From assembly GCA_002699335.1 (NCBI GenBank), contig PACG01000106.1, forward strand, positions 6,330 to 22,254: a stretch of DNA of 15,925 bases, read 5' to 3'. Of this stretch, positions 14,832-15,925 are shown piece after piece. Every line of letters begins with the position of its first letter. Positions within the stretch are counted from its first letter, which is position 1. The notes under the pieces were generated by a model. It did no database searches. It saw only the letters and a list, made by a program, of their open reading frames with translations, and was not told where the DNA came from. A program made the translations under genes and the position numbers. Source of the stretch: Candidatus Poribacteria bacterium (GTDB taxonomy: Bacteria > Poribacteria > WGA-4E > UBA9662).

Positions 14832-14899
14832 ATAATTGTCATAAAGTATCACCAGTGCTAGATTGACAATAATCTTGCATTTGTTTGGTGTATGGAGTC

Positions 14900-14927
14900 G
14901 AGACACTGAACATTAATTTTTTATAAC
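14900..14927 (+). promoter_or_regulatory. Promoter of the second LamG gene
   Basis: GAGACA (14900-14905; 4/6) and TATAAC (14922-14927; 5/6) are 16 bases apart, giving a start about 24 bases before ATG 14958. A perfect TTGACA at 14863-14868 has no good -10 at the right distance and lies inside an inverted repeat. Thus the two LamG genes are probably transcribed separately. Confidence 0.4.
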
Positions 14928-14957
14928 TTATTTTTCAATTTACGAGGTAAACTACTA

Positions 14958-15734
14958 ATGAAGCAGAAAGTAATTCTCAGTTGTGTCCTGATATTATCTT
15001 TAGCCATTGTATCGGCAGTTAATGCAGGCATAACCAAAGGAACCAAAAGTTTGCTTCTTCACTTGCCCTTTGAAGAAGCAGGGGGAAAAGTGGTGAAAGA
15101 TGTTTCACCGAACAAATTTGTTGGGCAATTAACCAATGCCAAATCGGTAGACGGTGTTGTCGGCAACGCCTTGGAATTCAATAAAGGTTCAGCCAGGTTT
15201 GAGAAACTAAACATTGATCCCCCCGAAGCTCTTACCATTGAGTTTTGGTTTAAGCCCAGCCAAAAAATTACTGGCGGTAGCAGAATGGATTTGATGTATC
15301 GGGCCAGCGGCGGTGGACGTCCACACATCACCTTTAATCGTGGCGGCGTTTTGCTGGGTCACTATTTTGCTACGGACAAAGCCGAATTAGAAATCAAGAG
15401 CCAGGCGAAAGAATTTGACACCAAATGGTACTATTATGTTGCCACTCAAACCGGGAGTGAAACCGTACTGTATATCGATGGTGAAGAAGATGGTAAAGCT
15501 GCTGCCGGCGGGAGTGTCAGAATAGACTTCATCGAGCACGGTATGTCAATTGCAGCAAATCACGAAGGAGGGAACAACTTTAACGGAGCAATGGACGAAG
15601 TTAAAATTTGGAATGTGGCGTTGACGGCCGATGAAGTAAAGAAATCTATGCAAGCCGCTTTAGCCCCCACCACCGCCGTTGATTCTAGAAACCGGCTGAC
15701 CACTAAATGGGCAGATATCAAGTTTAATCGGTAG
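14958..15734 (+). CDS. Secreted LamG/concanavalin-like domain protein, copy 2
   Basis: 258 residues; GAGG at 14944-14947 lies 10 bases before the ATG. The signal peptide (M-K-Q-K-V-I-L-S-C, hydrophobic core) is cut near V-N-A at 21-23. The LamG domain spans about 31-232 and follows copy 1 strand by strand, with well over half of residues identical by eye: H-L-P-F-E at 35-39, D-V-S-P-N-K-F at 48-54, L-T-I-E-F-W-F-K-P at 92-100, G-G-R-P-H-I-T-F at 119-126, W-Y-Y-Y-V-A-T-Q at 157-164, L-Y-I-D-G at 171-175. It closes with N-R-L-T-T-K-W-A-D-I-K-F at 245-256. The cysteines of copy 1 are missing here, so any disulfide is not common to both. Probably a surface or secreted ligand-binding protein, made from its own promoter. 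Confidence 0.86.
   Translation: MKQKVILSCVLILSLAIVSAVNAGITKGTKSLLLHLPFEEAGGKVVKDVSPNKFVGQLTNAKSVDGVVGNALEFNKGSARFEKLNIDPPEALTIEFWFKPSQKITGGSRMDLMYRASGGGRPHITFNRGGVLLGHYFATDKAELEIKSQAKEFDTKWYYYVATQTGSETVLYIDGEEDGKAAAGGSVRIDFIEHGMSIAANHEGGNNFNGAMDEVKIWNVALTADEVKKSMQAALAPTTAVDSRNRLTTKWADIKFNR
15234..15260 (+). repeat. 27-base exact repeat shared by the tandem LamG genes, copy 2
   Basis: Exact match to 14328-14354 in the upstream paralogue, 906 bases away, at the same position in the LamG fold. Confidence 0.8.
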
Positions 15735-15752
15735 GTCATAATATTGAATCAA

Positions 15753-15796
15753 TTGCGGCTGGTAGAGGCCTCACAGACACCGCCTACCGGCCGCAA
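15753..15796 (+). terminator. Strong GC-rich hairpin after the second LamG gene
   Basis: 15753-15765 (TTGCGGCTGGTAG) pairs over 13 bp with 15784-15796 (CTACCGGCCGCAA), with one G-T wobble and an 18-base loop. It starts 18 bases after the stop codon. No T run follows directly, so it may be a processing or stability hairpin, a terminator of unusual type, or a small repeat element. Confidence 0.5.
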
Positions 15797-15855
15797 CCTA
15801 AACCTAATTTATTACATTGTCTCCCCAGGGTCATGGTTTCCCTGCTAAATCACCC

Positions 15856-15897
15856 TAGCCCCATACTCCCACTAGCTGGAGTAACTGTTGTGGGCTA
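15856..15897 (+). other. Imperfect stem-loop at the window end
   Basis: TAGCCC (15856-15861) pairs with GGGCTA (15892-15897), and inside it TACTCC (15864-15869) pairs with GGAGTA (15878-15883) around an 8-base loop. The two stems are parted by an asymmetric internal loop. No gene is seen in 15735-15925. It could be part of a structured 5' leader of a gene beyond the window, or chance. Confidence 0.3.
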
Positions 15898-15925
15898 AGA
15901 GTTTAATGAAAGTTTGATACTGAAA

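Noticed and set aside
14835..14870. Inverted repeat ATTGTCA/TGACAAT between the LamG genes as terminator
   Set aside because: Only 7 AT-rich pairs around a 22-base loop and no T run follows.
1..15925. Insertion sequences, phage genes, CRISPR arrays, toxin-antitoxin or defence genes
   Set aside because: None seen: no transposase or integrase motifs, no regularly spaced repeats, no matching small gene pairs. The direct repeats found are isolated or inside paralogous genes.

Overview
The window carries fourteen protein genes of a Gram-negative, probably marine or sponge-associated bacterium. The mix points to a Candidatus Poribacteria-like lineage: PorV/UPF0164-type outer-membrane proteins, secreted Ig/Fn3 proteins ending in a 'YPNPF' FlgD/type-A sorting-like domain, and tandem secreted LamG proteins with a shared W-A-D-I-K tail. 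That placement is inference from protein style; there is no rRNA or other marker here. I saw no tRNA, rRNA, CRISPR array, transposase or phage gene.

Region 1 (1-3782, + strand) is an envelope operon. It holds the 3' part of a multi-Ig secreted protein with a sorting-like C-terminal domain, a PorV-family beta-barrel protein, and a LysM/coiled-coil protein with a hydrophobic C-terminus. It is closed by a good intrinsic terminator. Region 2 (3783-4991) holds a 168-residue unknown gene on + that overlaps, tail to tail, a short-type adenylate-kinase-like gene on -. The kinase gene has its own promoter and a six-codon upstream ORF joined to it by TGATG.

Region 3 (4992-13681, + strand) is a run of eight genes with gaps of 2-50 bases: glycerate kinase, a second PorV-family protein, a two-Fn3 secreted protein with the same C-terminal domain, a HAD phosphatase, a TPR-glycosyltransferase, MraY, a class IV aminotransferase and an AlkA-like DNA glycosylase. 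It mixes envelope building (MraY, glycosyltransferase, secreted protein plus barrel) with small-molecule metabolism and DNA repair.

Region 4 (13682-15925) starts with about 380 non-coding bases. Two tandem LamG-domain secreted proteins follow, each with its own likely promoter, and then about 190 bases rich in hairpins at the window end.

The most interesting pattern is that a PorV-like barrel gene lies directly beside a secreted Ig/Fn3 protein with a YPNPF C-terminal domain twice within 8.5 kb, in opposite gene order. In type IX secretion PorV carries proteins with C-terminal sorting domains, so these may be dedicated shuttle-cargo pairs. This is a hypothesis; no core secretion gene (porK/L/M/N, sov) is in the window.
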